This document shows, piece by piece, positions 1 through 11,605 of a DNA stretch of 64,000 bases. Source of the stretch: Drosophila pseudoobscura (lineage: Eukaryota > Arthropoda > Insecta > Diptera > Drosophilidae); the NCBI RefSeq assembly GCF_009870125.1, contig NC_046683.1:44159869-44223868 (forward strand). Reading direction: 5' to 3'. Position 1 is the first letter of the stretch. Every line of letters begins with the position of its first letter. The translations under genes and the position numbers were made by a program. Under the pieces are notes generated by a model. That model worked only from the letters and a program-made list of their open reading frames with translations, ran no database searches and was not told the origin of the DNA.

Positions 1-217
1 CAATTGCATGACTCCAGACGATATGGCATTCTTGTTCGGTATTCGTTACTACTGAGATGTCCTGATGTTCTACTCATTAACATATTTTTTATAACACATT
101 TTTTTTAAATACTTTTTTTTGAGAATTTCGCAGTATATACCTGCCACGCACTGAAGCATTTTTGTTTTTTTTTGTTTTTTCTCAAATCTGTAATAAAACT
201 ATAAAAGGATAATCGGT

Positions 218-223
218 TTTATT
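218..223 (-). terminator. Poly(A) signal of the TMEM70-like gene
   Basis: On the minus strand the stop codon runs directly into AATAAA (TAATAAAACC), so the signal overlaps the end of the coding region. The 3' UTR would be very short if this is the hexamer used. The AT-rich stretch 1-217 is downstream flank and shows no gene. Confidence 0.45.
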
Positions 224-1004
224 ACTGTTTTTGGCTCTTCGTCTGCTTCTCGGAGCCGGGACTCTGATCCAGCTTAAAGTCGATGGGCTTGTCGTAGCCC
301 ATGATCCGCACATAGTGCTCGGGATCCTCGAACAGTGCCGGGTCAATGAATAGAGGCCGCTTGTTGACCAGAAACGAGGTGAACATGCCAGGCACTTCAG
401 GTACAGTCACGTCGCCGGGCCGGAATTTCGTCTGCAATGGGAGAAATTACGACTTTGAGCACTTAGAGACCCCGCCCTTACAATGGGATCAACTCACCTT
501 GATTTTTTGCAGCAGGAGCGAAATCGTTGTGGCGGTATACTCCTCGGTAGCGGGGTTGTAATGCAGCTCGGTAACATATTTCTTCGTGATAAAATGCAGC
601 AGCAGCGGCGTCACGAACGTGAAGAAGCCGCCAATGGTGCAGAGGAACACAGCCATGCCGGTGCCGCCAATCTTCATGCCCTGCTCCAGCAGAATGGGCT
701 GTGCGGCAATGCCGGCTAGGCTTGTGCTCAGCGAGAAGAACTTGACCAATTTCATGCGGGGAGCCAGCGTGCCGTAGTAGACTCGCTGCAGTTCGGTCTC
801 AGCGCCCTTTCCGGCAGCCTGATCCGCCAGCCGTCTGCACTGTAGATTCTGTTGCTTATATTGTTTCTCTTGCTGGAGCGGCACTGATGTCCACGCGGAT
901 CCGCCGAACCTGCAGCTCGGCGCAAGGGGAATGTGGCGTGCAGCATTTCCAAAGGCCACAGCAAAATTTTTGCCACGGGGCAGCGCTGCACGAAGCGAGA
1001 ACAT
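222..1004 (-). CDS. TMEM70: TMEM70-like mitochondrial inner-membrane protein, two exons: join(1004..498, 431..222)
   Basis: The predicted protein has 238 residues. An ATG at 1004 with a good fly context (CACAAAATG) starts it. Exon 1 ends at a GTGAGT donor (497) and exon 2 begins after a TTGCAG acceptor (432); the 66-bp intron is phase 0. Residues 1-30 are basic and hydroxylated, like a mitochondrial presequence. Two hydrophobic segments at about 86-106 and 113-138 form a hairpin. They are followed by the HFITKKYVTELHYNP block and a C-terminal region with FIDPALFEDPEHYVRIMGYD. This layout matches TMEM70 (human about 260 residues), an inner-membrane factor in assembly of ATP synthase and complex I. 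A reverse-strand AATAAA (223..218) overlaps the stop codon. The assignment rests on recognition of the family; from memory the fly orthologue is CG7506. Confidence 0.85.
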
Positions 1005-3230
1005 TTTGTGCAACTTTATGTGTCCCTATTTCGTTTTTAATTAAACGTAACACTACGTTTTGCCCACTATAAAATAAATAAAACACGTTAAATAACACAG
1101 AAACAGCTGTGGCTGCAATTAGAGTGCCCGTGCTGTCGGAATACCGCAAACGCGTCGTTCCTCGAACGCGCGAACCTACTCAATAACGAGTTTTTGAATT
1201 GAAAGACCAAATCAGTGTTGGAACACAAAAAAATATTTATATGTATGAAAGTAGGCAAAAATTTCAAATTCTGGCTTTGCTGGAGGGCGCGCGCGAGCTG
1301 GTTAGAACGCCTTGGGTGGAAGTAACACAGCCGATACCCTGTTCCCCGCACTGCCGCAGGACCTAAGAAACAACTGTCGGACAGAGACTACTCCATCCAT
1401 GCCATTCATGCAAATGGATGGTCACCAGCTGAAATCCTGGGCATGCCCAATACTATGGCAGCGACGGCTCCCGGCCACGGCGGGACTAATCCCATCCCAC
1501 CTATCACCAGCAGTCCTAGTGACTCTAGTGACCTAGTGATTCTAGTGACTGTTTGTTAGACGAATTTACATGGTAATCTGTTCACCAAAAGTATTACAAA
1601 TAATTTTTAAAAATTAAACAAAAAAGTTATAAAATAATCTTTTGAAGGAGGTAATTGTATTCTTATAGTAATTATTTAATTAGTATACGCTAGAGTATAA
1701 AGTTGTTCGATTGGAACATTAACAGGTTTGACTGGAGCTTCGGAAATCCTTTCATTACGTCTGTGGGCAGTGCTCTCATGGCACATAATCTATCGTATCT
1801 GTTCACGGAGTGCCAGCTTTTTATGTAATGCTCTTCCCCGCATATTGTAATTGATTAACAATAAGCGAAGCTGTGACATGCCGTCGCCCACGCTGCGGTG
1901 CCATACAAAAACAGTGGCAAAACGCGAATGTATGTAGATTCGAGTACGAATTAATATGCTTGAATTAATAGCAATTGATGGCGGGCAGGCGTGTCACAGG
2001 ATGCTATTGAATGTGGTCAAAATATACAGCACACATATATTAAACATACATACACGCACACATAACATTCATTGTATATTTACATACATATGGGGCTGGG
2101 GTGCGTGGTAAAGTGTGGCTCTAGTTACGTATACGACATGGGTGCACATGCAATTTGTCGCTTTTGGTTGTGACCACATTTTTAATTTATGTTGCTTTAA
2201 TTGTTTAAATGAAATTGCCAATGGAGGCTATGGTTGGAAGGGCCACTCTTTTTTAGTCGACCGCCCCAATTGATGTGCCACGTGCACGCCTGGATGAACT
2301 GCACTAGCAGCTACTGCACTGCCATATCCTCCTCCTGACCCCCCCCCCCCCCCCATTCTTTTCGGGGCCAGATCTTGACAGCGCTTTAATGCAGCGTCGA
2401 ATTTGATTGGGCTGCATCTGCATTCAGGCGTTACTAATCAACAATTTTCAAAGTGACCAAAAAGTCACATTTGATTTTGAATTGCTCCGCGCAGACTGGC
2501 CTGTCCGTTCATGTCCATTCCTGATGCCTGACTTGGTCACAGCTCAACTAGCTGACATGTCCGTCTGCCTCTCCTCTGCACCTCCCTCGCCCCATCGGGC
2601 AATCCTTTTGTTATCCCCGCCTTTTGTTGTCATTTCATTATTGTTATTTCATGCATCATATTCATGCCCCATCCACCATCCACCAACCCCCGTGCCCCAA
2701 ACCTATGCTATCCATGCTAGTTGTTGCTGCTTGCCAATTGTTTGGCCAAAAAATTTCCCATGCACTCGGCAAAATAATTCATGGCAAAAGAAAAAAAAGA
2801 GAAGCCGCGCACAGTACAGAAAATCGCTGGATAGGATGGAATAGACAGGAGACATGGATTCTGGGAGAGGGAGCACCATATTATATTGCATATGGCTCAT
2901 TCAAATTCGCTGTGATATCAATTTATTTTTGTGCTTTGGCGGCGACCCTTTTTTTGGCGCCGTCCTCCATCCAAAGCACAGCCATATACGAGGAATATTA
3001 GAAGCACTCCTAAGAGTCGTATCCCAATCTTATTGACCTTAAAACAGTTGAAAAATAGCTACACAGGACACACAAAATGTTCAGAATCGCTGATTAATGG
3101 GATTTTTATTGAAGTTGATGAAGTTGGTCGAAAATATAATTTTCCTGATTTGTTTGTATGGTGCCAAATGCTGTAATGGTTTTATTTATATATCAAATTA
3201 TGCACTACAATTATTAATATTTATCGGGAA
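1005..3230. other. Intergenic, no supported gene
   Basis: This is the upstream flank of the TMEM70-like gene. It holds a short 9-bp-type repeat of ctagtgact near 1515-1550, a run of 16 C at 2339-2354, and scattered AT-rich DNA. The open frames here (for example 1312-1536 and 2407-2844) are of low complexity or lack splice and codon support. I see no RNA gene. Confidence 0.5.
2339..2354. repeat. Poly(C) tract, 16 C
   Basis: This is an uninterrupted run of 16 cytosines, poly(G) on the other strand. Such tracts are length-unstable and are prone to sequencing error. Confidence 0.9.
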
Positions 3231-3384
3231 TTATTCAAATATGAATGAATGACCCAACAAACGGGACGGGTCGATGGAAGGCTGAACGAAATGACTCGAA
3301 AAGATACACTCAACTGAACTTGAGCTGGATTTCCCCTCATTTCGCTTGGAACTTGTGTTCTGTTCGAGCATTAGTGCATACGTT

Positions 3385-3690
3385 CCACTGCGATTCTGCT
3401 CGAACCGGCCACAACTTATACGAACATAACTCTGCATACGCCGGGGAGAGGCAGTTGGTTCGAGGTCCTTGAGTGGGAATGGAAGTCACACTGCGATTCT
3501 GCTCGAATCTGACACAACTTATACGAACATAACTGTGCATACGCAGGGGAAAGGCAGCTGGTTCGAAGTGTTTGAGTCCTTTCCACATGCGTTCCACTGC
3601 GATTCGGCTCGAACCTGCCACAACTTATACTCGTATGAATATAACTGTGCATAGGCAGGGGAAAGGCAGCTAGCTCGATTCGTCACTCAA
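3385..3690. repeat. Minisatellite, three diverged copies of about 103-106 bp
   Basis: The core cgattctgctcgaac begins at 3391, 3494 and, as gattcggctcgaacc, at 3600. In each copy it is followed by acaacttata, a cgaacataactgtgcata-like block, and ggggaaaggcagctggttcga. The copies differ by point changes and small indels. Antisense frames across the array look like short repetitive proteins, but these are a by-product of the repeat. Confidence 0.8.
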
Positions 3691-3984
3691 TTCATCCCCA
3701 TTTCCCCTTCTATTTCAAAAAGGCCGCCGACAGACAGACGCACCTTGCTGAGTACTGTTCATTATCGGATCCCATCTATCCGCTGCAGGGTGTAAAAATG
3801 GCTAAAACTATATTAATTTATAATTATTTTTATATAAAATGTACAAACTACAATTGGATCAATGGGTGGAAACACTTTTAGACTAGCTAAACCCATTACG
3901 ATCGCTGCAGCATTGCTTCTTGACCATAATCTGGCAGGCAAATTTGTAATCTGAACAATTCACTTCCACAGCACTTCCGCGAAT

Positions 3985-4185
3985 CTACATTTATACCCGA
4001 TACTCAGTCAGTATGGCCCCTCTCCGTAACAGGGCGCACACTGCACGACGAATAGTGTGTGTGAGAGAGACAGACAATGAGTAATCAAGCGCATGGAAGG
4101 CGTTTCGTAACCACTGCAATTTCATTTGTTCGTTTTGGCTATAATAATAATCTCACCTGATCTGATCTAACTCTCGTTTTATCAC
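3985..4185. mobile_element. Fragment of an obscura-group dispersed repeat (SGM/DINE-1-like)
   Basis: The stretch contains tatacccgatactcagtcag, then a gtgtgtgagagagacagaca tract and tttcatttgttcgttttggctataataat. The last block recurs at about 20,550-20,590 next to further parts of the same kind of element. I recognise this layout as the abundant short non-autonomous repeat of the obscura group, often classed with DINE-1/SGM Helitron-like sequences. The family name is from memory; the sharing between two places in the window is seen directly. Confidence 0.55.
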
Positions 4186-5311
4186 GGAAAGCCCGTCTAT
4201 CCGCCCGCAAATCCAAGAAGTGTTGGGACGAAAGAGAAGTGAATGCATATCTACAAGGGAAGGGAGAACCTCAAAGCGAACTCCACATGGACCTGAAGAA
4301 GCCTTGCCCATTGAAAGGAGTTTTTGAAGCGAAGAAGCGAAGCCCAAGGAGTCCAAGAAGAGCTGGGAGCTGGCAGGCCTTCCAGTCCGTCCAATTCAGA
4401 CAAAGAAAGCTTTAAAACAGAGAGAAGTTTGCATAAAGTAATGGATTGATACGAATGGAACTGTGGCTTCGAATTGCGAATTTTATGATTCCTGGAACTT
4501 TTTAAGGTTACATTTCCATTATTACATATATTGCCTGCGATCAGAGTGGGAGTGAGGAGTGGAAGTGGACTATGATTCGACCCGCTCCGCCTCAAATGTA
4601 ATTAGGACCCATCCGCTTTACAATTAATATGCTAACGAGTCGTCACTCCTCTTCCCCTTAATCCTCTCTTCGTAACAGAAAAGTGACAAAGGGAAAGACC
4701 TTGGCAGCTTGCAAAATCATCAGACGGAAGAGCTGGGGAACTGGGGAGCTGTTGGATTTAGGGGGCAGTAATACGATATAACTTTGACTCCGTAATTGTA
4801 GAATTTGTAGTGCTCGTATCAGTGTGGCCACGAGATACGAGACGTGCAATAAATCATTTGAAATTCAGGGGTTCTAGGGTGGGAGAGATGCGTATGGCAG
4901 TTCCGACCGTGGGGGACAGTAAGGGGCGTGGCTAAATGCTGAACTAAATGCTGGAATAATTACAAGCTTAAACTATGCGCATATTCAGACCCGACCGAGG
5001 TCCAGGAATGCATACACAGTGCGTATACATACATATGTATGTATCAGTGGATATAAAGGAAAAGTGTCGGAGGTGGAGGTGGAGATGGAGGGAGGGGGGC
5101 TCCCACAGGTGGGCGGCAACCCCACCAGGAATTTCACCCAATTCCCAGCATAATTCATGTTCACGCTCCCCCGAAGCCATTATAATGGTCCGCTGCGATG
5201 CGGAGTAAGTACTCCGCAAATTGGTAGTTCATTTCGAGCACATTTTGGCCTGGTGGTGGTCCTGGTCCTGGTCTCGGTCCTGGTGCGGGTTATTAAATTG
5301 GTTTATAATTT

Positions 5312-5340
5312 ATACGCGTACGCGTACGCGAACGCGTACT
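5312..5340. repeat. ACGCGT alternating purine-pyrimidine tract
   Basis: Tandem tacgcg units give overlapping ACGCGT palindromes across about 29 bp. The tract is nearly perfect alternating purine-pyrimidine and is strongly self-complementary. Confidence 0.7.
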
Positions 5341-5926
5341 CGTTCGCTCCTTCAAGTGCCAGCTCGTAATTTCCCATTTAATAAAGACAAATGTGAAGCA
5401 AGTGGGTCAATTTTATGGCCACCGATGCGATCCCTGAGTTATGGGAGCAGCGTAGACGAAGCCCTTTTGAGCAGTTGCCTAGCATCCGCTGCGGTGCATA
5501 TTCTCGCAAGGACCAGATCCCAGAGACTTGCACTCGGTGCCACCTCTCGCACTCCATCTTCCCCTCCGGATGGACATGTATCCAAGGCGACGACAAAGCA
5601 AAAGTTTCGCCATCTGTGCAGAAATAATTACTGACAAAGCCTTAAATATTAAATTACACACTTATTTATTTTGGACCGCCCAGGACACGAGCCCCAGCCT
5701 GAAGCTGATGCTGCTGTTGCTGCTGCTCCGCCAAAGACATCGACAAGGACACTGAAGCGTGTCCGGCCCCCCGCACGTACAATGTCCTTGTCCGGAGTGG
5801 TGCCCGTAACAGTGTACGCAATGTCTTTGGCCGGCTATTCAAATACCTCTTTGCCCGACAGCAGCCCGTACTCTGTGCTTCGTTCTCCACTCCACTCCTT
5901 AGCGCCACTGCCACAGCCACTCTAGC

Positions 5927-5989
5927 AGTGCCACTGCCACTGCCACTGCCACTGCCACTGCCACTGCCACTACCACTGCCACTGCCACT
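5927..5989. repeat. (TGCCAC)n hexanucleotide repeat, about ten units
   Basis: Tandem tgccac units with one interruption (taccac). The tract lies in noncoding DNA. Confidence 0.9.
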
Positions 5990-6554
5990 CTGGTGTTTAC
6001 TTTGTGGTTATTTTGAGGCTACAAGTTGCAACTTTAACATTTACGAGAAGGAAAGCAAACAGCAATAGTAGCAGATGGAAGCCCAGGAGCAGCAGAATAA
6101 GCGGAGCGGCACCAGATCCAGCTAGGAACAGACAAGTGCACGTAGATGTCTGTTGGTGTCCCCCATTCCTAGATGGGATGTTGTGGAGTGTACGATGGTT
6201 ACCTTAATCTAATGAAAATTAAATGGCTGACGGGGCCCTTCGATCTGCGTGGAGGAGACGGAGACTGCCTTTAAGCGAGTGCCCTTCATTAGCCCCCGTC
6301 CGAGTATCGTGGGCTGTGGGCTCTGGGTTCTGGGCTCTGGGCTCTCGGCTCCCCGCTGTGCCTGGATGCAGTGGCAAGTGCAACTTAAATTTCAATGAAG
6401 CCCAAAGTGAAACCCCCTCGTGTCGATCCCCCGCCTGTCGTGTCCGAGCGGGTCCGAGCATGTCTGTGCTTCTGCTCCAGCACGCACTTGGCTACCAGCT
6501 GTCTGCCAGCGTTTAAATCAAAATTAAACCCCCGAATATAAGCTTGTATGTGGA

Positions 6555-6612
6555 GGGAATGGGGGTAAGAATGGGAGTAAGAATGGGAGTAAGAATGGGA
6601 GTGGGAGTGGCT
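6555..6612. repeat. 12-bp tandem repeat, unit atgggagtaaga
   Basis: About four direct copies of a 12-bp purine-rich unit, ending in gggagtgggagtgg. Confidence 0.85.
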
Positions 6613-7483
6613 GCCTGAACAGCTGCCTCTGCAGCTGTAACAACCAAGTGTCTAAAGTCAGTTGCCATACACTAACTGCTGCAAGGATGCTGCAAGCGTC
6701 TGAAACAGTTTGCAACAATCTGTAAAGTAATTTTAGGTAGAAACCTTTTTGTAAATATAAATATGTATATCAATAACAGAGCAAGCATTTTCCGAGTTTT
6801 AAAATGCTCAGGTGCTTTCTCTGTCTCATTCTCAAGGAATATATTTGTTCATTGTATTTGTACGTATTGTATTTTCCACAGGTCCACGTCCACTCATTCC
6901 ATATACATACATATGTATCTGTTGGACTGCTGAAAACATGAACGATAGCCGAATATGCGCATTTTCGCCTTCGGTGTACAAAAAAGGTAGAAAAAGAAGA
7001 TTTTTCCCACTTTTTTTTGCGATTCGATAGCATATCTATGTATATTTAGTACAAAAGATGGGGTTCATCGCGTTGTAGCGTTCATAATGATACCAATAAA
7101 CATGGGGTCGCGAACCTGCGCGCAATAGAAGTCGACTTTGGCTTAATCTAGTAGAATGCAGTAGAAATTGGCTCTAGAAGCTGTTGGCTTCGGAATAGCT
7201 TTAGATTTTGGTCCAGAGCCTACAGAAAACATTTCAGCTCGAGCCCACAATAATAATGATTTATGTAAGCGATGAATTCCTTCCTTGCTGTGGCACGTTG
7301 TGCAGAACTAGCTCTCTCTCTCTCTTTCTGCTGTTGCGTATACGTAACTTTACATTTGTCGGCGTATACCAGCGATGCAACAGAGCATCCACGCTCTCCA
7401 CGTGTGGGCTTGTGGGAGTGTGTATCCGTGGCGATTTAATAAAAATAGATGAGTAAACTGGCATTAGACAGGTCTCATGCCTT

Positions 7484-7521
7484 GTCTCTCTCTCTCTCTC
7501 TCTCTCACTGTCTCTCTCTCT
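7484..7521. repeat. (TC)n microsatellite
   Basis: A long tctctc tract interrupted once by actg. A shorter CT tract lies at about 7311-7326. Confidence 0.9.
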
Positions 7522-8172
7522 GCGGGACTCCTACGGCTGGCTGAGGGCTGTCTCCCTTGCACACACTCCATTGGCTTTGTGCCGCTGCCATACTTGAAGC
7601 GTTACAAATTCAACTTTAAGCGTTTTGACGCTAAGTAGTTGATGGGGCTCCCGATCCTTCGGATGGGAAGCTTCTGCTGCTGCTGATGCCCCTGCTGATG
7701 CCTGGGCAACCACGATTGAGTGCACTCCCACAATATTTCCTCGGCATATATCAAAAGTTATAGTTAAAGAGTTGCATGTTGTTTGACGCCATATCCCCAG
7801 CATAGCATGTGAGTGGAAGCACGAGTGTATCCTCGCAGGAGCAGCGTCATATCCCCCTGCAACGTCACAGCGCACTTCCTTCCGGCACTTTGACTGGGTG
7901 CTTTCACTTCCCCACTTTCCCACTTTCCCACTCCCCCTTCCCTTTCCACTTCCACTGACTCCGGCTTGCTGCTTGATTTTTCACTGACTCCGGCTCTGTT
8001 TCGTCTGCAGCTGGATTTGGCCCTAGCCATGGCCATGGCCCTGTCTCCATTCATGGGTCCTGCCCGCATGCACGCATCCTTGAAGCCAAATTGAAGTGTT
8101 TGTGCCGAGCACAAGTGCCCAAAATGTGCATGAAAACAGCTTACAGCAGCATGAAAATTTCTGACAAGATGT

Positions 8173-8320
8173 CAGCAGGAGCCGAAGCTGGAGCTGCCGC
8201 AGGAGCACGAGCTGGAGCTGGAGCTGCAGCAGGAGCTGATGCCAGTGCAGGACGCTCGAAAACGTCGATGTGCCTGCCAGGGCAGCATGATGATGACGAT
8301 CATGATGATGATGAGCTTGC
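8173..8320. repeat. Imperfect GAGCTG/GCAGGA repeats followed by GAT repeats
   Basis: Hexamer-like gagctg and gcagga units run from 8173 to about 8241; gatgat and atgatgatg units lie at 8286-8320. The Ala/Gly-rich plus-strand frame through them is a by-product of the repeats, not a supported gene. Confidence 0.75.
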
Positions 8321-10940
8321 TGTTACGCACATCGTTTGACTTTAATATTGCGCTATATTGTTGCGCATACTTTTCGTTCCATATTAAAAATAGTACAGCA
8401 GCTTCCTTTGCCCCCAATGGGGGTGCTCCGAAGTGCAACGTCGGAGAATCATACAGCTTTTGCCCTGAATAAAAAACACCACAAAAGTCAGTAAAACTAA
8501 AAAAAAAACAGATTTTTTCTTCGGATTGCACTAGAATCGAATCAGCAAAAGTACAGTACTGCAGATTTAAGCACTGAAAGTGGTGGGGTCTCTCAAGGCC
8601 GCAATCGGGGGAGTGCCAGAACTCGGCTAAGATCGGACTTGTGGGGCACACACACCGATGCGTGCTATCTTCCCCCGTGAGATGCAGATGCATCTGGCCG
8701 GGGTCGTATCTCCAGCCGCTTTACGATGCAACCCCGAATCCCGAGCAAGTGCTTGCCGTGGATATTCACAAGCGAACTTTATTCATTAGCGACATCGACA
8801 TCGACATCGACGGCCGGCCCCTAGCCCTTGGCACACACACAGACAAGTTTTCCGACTCGTAAACGAAATAAGTTTTCCTTTTCTGCAGGAGTTCTGTTAT
8901 GAAATTTAAGCAAGTTGTCATAAAAATGTCGCCCTCCAATCGGCACTCTCCCTTGGATCGGGCGTGGGGCGCTGGGCGCGGGGCGCGGGGCGTGGCATGC
9001 GGTGGGTGTCAATCCGCAATCCGCACTGCAAAAGTTGCCCAAATCCGAATCCACAGTGTGGTTGCAGGCAACTTTTGCTCTTTCCGGTTCGTGCTGCTGG
9101 CGCCACTGGAGGAGGAGGTGCCACACCAGATGGTGCAGCATTGCGTGCAAATTGTAGTTGTGGGAGTCCTCAAGCCCCTTCCCTCCCCGTCCCAGTCCCA
9201 TTCCCAGTCCCAGTCCCAGTCCCCGGCCCTGTAGTTGCAAATAGTTGTTGCTTTCATGCTTCCTTGTTCGCCGCAACTTTTGGGCTGGCCCGATTGACAC
9301 CTTTTGGGAAATGTGACAGCTTTAACGGAGCCTGCAAGACTTGCAGTTTAATTTGTTGCCTGTCCAGAGTTGAAAGCCTACCCGGGGCGCCTGCCGCCTG
9401 CCGCCTTCAGCCTTCCGCAACATCATCATCACCATCTTTTTGGTGGCAAGTTGCTTGTTGCCAGGTGCTCGGCGCTCGCCAACTTTGCACAGCAATTTAA
9501 TAGATGGCATTGTAGTAACAACAATGGGAGGTGCTCCGGGAGAGGTGTGCGAGGACGAGGGCGAGGACGAGGAGCTCTAAACGTGCCCAATGCGAGATTC
9601 CAGAGAATTCGCATAAAAACTTTCGCCCTAACTTGTGCAAGTTCTTTTAATTTTAATTAAACGGATGAGCAGCAATTAGCGAAATAAATCTGACAATTTT
9701 GCAAATGAGCCAGCCTGGCGCCGCTGCCTTGTGCTGCCTTGGTGCTGCCTTGGTGACTGGTGAGTGGGCGCATACCCAGAACACAGGACACAGGACACCA
9801 GCCAGATGCGGAACAGAAAAAAATATGTTTTTCCCGCCTCGGTGGGTGGGAGGAGGGATTGGTTGGCATTAGCCTAGTTTCGTTCAGGACCTGGGGCAAC
9901 AGTTCGAATAACCATTCCAGCAAGCCCAATAGGAGAGGGGGATGGGATAAATCCCTCTCCTAGTAGTTGAAACTCGCTTAAATTCAAGTTAAGTTAATTC
10001 CAGTCCCCCAGCTGTAGTTCTTCTGGTTCTCTGCCATTTTCCAGCGCGTTTTCCTGCCAGGCGTAGGAGAGTTTTACTCTGGTTTCGCTTTTGATTTTTT
10101 TTTTGCCTGTTGCGGTTTTGCCTTTGCCCCCTTTTTTTATGGCGCTTTATAGTCATTTCGGCTTTTAATTGAGGGCGCTTACTTGCATTTTCGTTGTCAC
10201 GTTTACGATTTCACTTCAGGGTCCTTGCTCCTCGACTCCTTCCATCCAGAGGCGCTGGATAATTCCTCGCAATTTGCTCAATTTTTTGCTATCTTTGCAT
10301 TTAATTACGAAAGTTTTTTAATTAAATTACTGCATAGAACATCTGTGTCAAATTGAGGTTTTTCTTCGTATGAACTGGAATAGAGCGAAGGCCGACCGGA
10401 AGACTTAGAGGAGCTGGTGGGGCTTTAGTCGGTGGGGATTCACCCTGACTAGCCCACTTTCAAGTGTGATCCACACAGCCCCAGTAATTTATCAGCGACA
10501 AGCACGTTTACAGCGATAGTCACTTGATCAGGGGTTGCTCTAAGAGTTTCGAAAACACCCATACGACTATGCAAATGGAATCGAAATGGGCGATGGGCGA
10601 TGGCGCTCATGGGAAGGTACTCACTATTTTCTGGAATAATGTTTTTTTTTTTCATTTATCCTAGACTGGGTGGTAATTAAAATACGTTCAAAGTCTTTGC
10701 ACAACCCTCTATGGAAGTCAGTTGAAAAACATCGATGACCAAAAAATCCCCTCGACCCATATGGATGGTAGCTGTACGGATCGCACCTGTCACATCTTTG
10801 ACTTGCGTCATGGCATACGAGTATCTAAGCAGACTCTTTGGCTAGCCCTCTCGGGGAAGTCATTTACAAACAACTCTCAGAAAAATCACCTCGAACCGTG
10901 TTGTTCATACATATATGTACATATGTATGAATGTAGCTTG
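8321..10940. other. Intergenic, no supported gene; upstream of PGRP-SD
   Basis: The stretch contains a cccagt hexamer tract (about 9189-9225), a gaggac-type tract (about 9550-9575), and poly(T) runs. Several open frames between 8,820 and 9,660 overlap on both strands, are low in complexity and carry no recognisable domain, so I do not call them genes. Confidence 0.45.
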
Positions 10941-11024
10941 TCGGGGGGAAAAAGCTATCGCCCAAGGGCCACGCGGTTTATCAGCGACCAATAAGAGCGG
11001 CTCTAGGCCCAGATCACTCCCAGT
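10941..11024 (+). promoter_or_regulatory. Possible immune promoter of PGRP-SD: kappaB-like site, GATA site, core promoter
   Basis: GGGGAAAAAG at 10945-10954 resembles an NF-kappaB (Dif/Relish) site. TTATC at 10978-10982 is a GATA-factor core. CAATAAGAG at 10988-10996 could act as a weak TATA element about 30 bp ahead of the tcccagtt sequence near 11019. Clustered kappaB and GATA sites are usual in fly immune promoters. The sites are degenerate and there is no expression evidence in the sequence. Confidence 0.3.
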
Positions 11025-11047
11025 TGATCAACAGACACGGTGCCAGA

Positions 11048-11605
11048 ATGATCGCAACGTGGTTCGTGCTGCTTGCTGTGGCGCTCACAGCCGTCGCTGC
11101 CGATGTCCCGGTGGTGACGAGAGCCGAATGGAATGCTCGGCCAGCTAGTGGGGATATTGACAGCATGGAGACACCTCTGGCCCGAGCCGTGATCGCCCAC
11201 ACGGGCGGAGGCGGCTGCAGTGACGATCAGGGCTGTGCGAACCTGATGCGCAATCTGCAGCAGTACCAGATGACGAGGCAGAGGTTCTCCGACATAGGCT
11301 ACCACTATTTGATCGGCGGCAATGGACGCGTCTACGAGGGTCGAAGCCCCAGTCAGCGGGGAGCATTTGCCGGTGCCAACAATGAGGGTTCCTTGGGCAT
11401 CGCGTTCATGGGCAACTTCGACGAGCAACCGCCAAGCGATGCGGCCCTGGAGGCTGGAAAGTCTCTTCTAGAGCAGGCTGTTGGGCAGGGCCAGCTGGCG
11501 GAGGGCTATCAGCTGCTGGGGCACCGCCAGGTGAGCGCCACAAAGAGTCCCGGGGATGCATTGTACACCCTGGTGCAGCAGTGGCCCCACTGGAGCGAGA
11601 TCTGA
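11048..11605 (+). CDS. PGRP-SD: Secreted peptidoglycan recognition protein SD
   Basis: This is a single-exon gene of 185 residues. The ATG at 11048 places a hydrophobic signal peptide (residues 1-18, ending AVAA) directly at the N terminus; an in-frame TTG further upstream is not needed. The PGRP domain follows: VTRAEWNARP (22-32), IAHT (49-52), the Cys57/Cys63 disulfide pair, FSDIGYHYLIGGNGRVYEGR (80-99), GSLGIAFMGNF and GHRQ (158-161). Of the zinc-amidase ligands, His51 and His159 remain, but the usual Cys is Ser167 (TKSPGD), so the protein should bind peptidoglycan without cleaving it. In flies PGRP-SD acts in sensing bacteria upstream of Toll and Imd. Length and motifs match D. melanogaster PGRP-SD (about 186 residues). 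Confidence 0.95.
   Translation: MIATWFVLLAVALTAVAADVPVVTRAEWNARPASGDIDSMETPLARAVIAHTGGGGCSDDQGCANLMRNLQQYQMTRQRFSDIGYHYLIGGNGRVYEGRSPSQRGAFAGANNEGSLGIAFMGNFDEQPPSDAALEAGKSLLEQAVGQGQLAEGYQLLGHRQVSATKSPGDALYTLVQQWPHWSEI

Larger units (their letters stand above)
4186..8160. other. Intergenic, no supported gene
   Basis: The stretch is mixed AT-rich and CT/GA-rich DNA with several simple repeats, listed separately. No frame shows a family signature and no consistent exon chain can be built. It may hold regulatory DNA for the flanking genes, but nothing in the sequence proves that. Confidence 0.45.

Noticed and set aside
856..1149. Hydrophobic minus-strand frame beginning MRYSDSTGTL
   Set aside because: It overlaps exon 1 of the TMEM70-like gene in another frame. 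Only the frame starting at 1004 shows the family motifs and joins to exon 2.
1312..1536. Plus-strand frame of 74 codons, and another frame across the same DNA with SIHAIHANGWSPAEILG
   Set aside because: There is no family match, no splice support, and it ends in a short tandem repeat. It could be a decayed exon but that cannot be supported.
2407..2844. 145-codon plus-strand frame
   Set aside because: Low-complexity Pro/Ser-rich translation of CT-rich DNA; overlapping frames on both strands are equally open.
8821..9660. Several overlapping frames of 80-178 codons
   Set aside because: They arise from CCCAGT and GC-rich simple repeats on both strands and show no domain.
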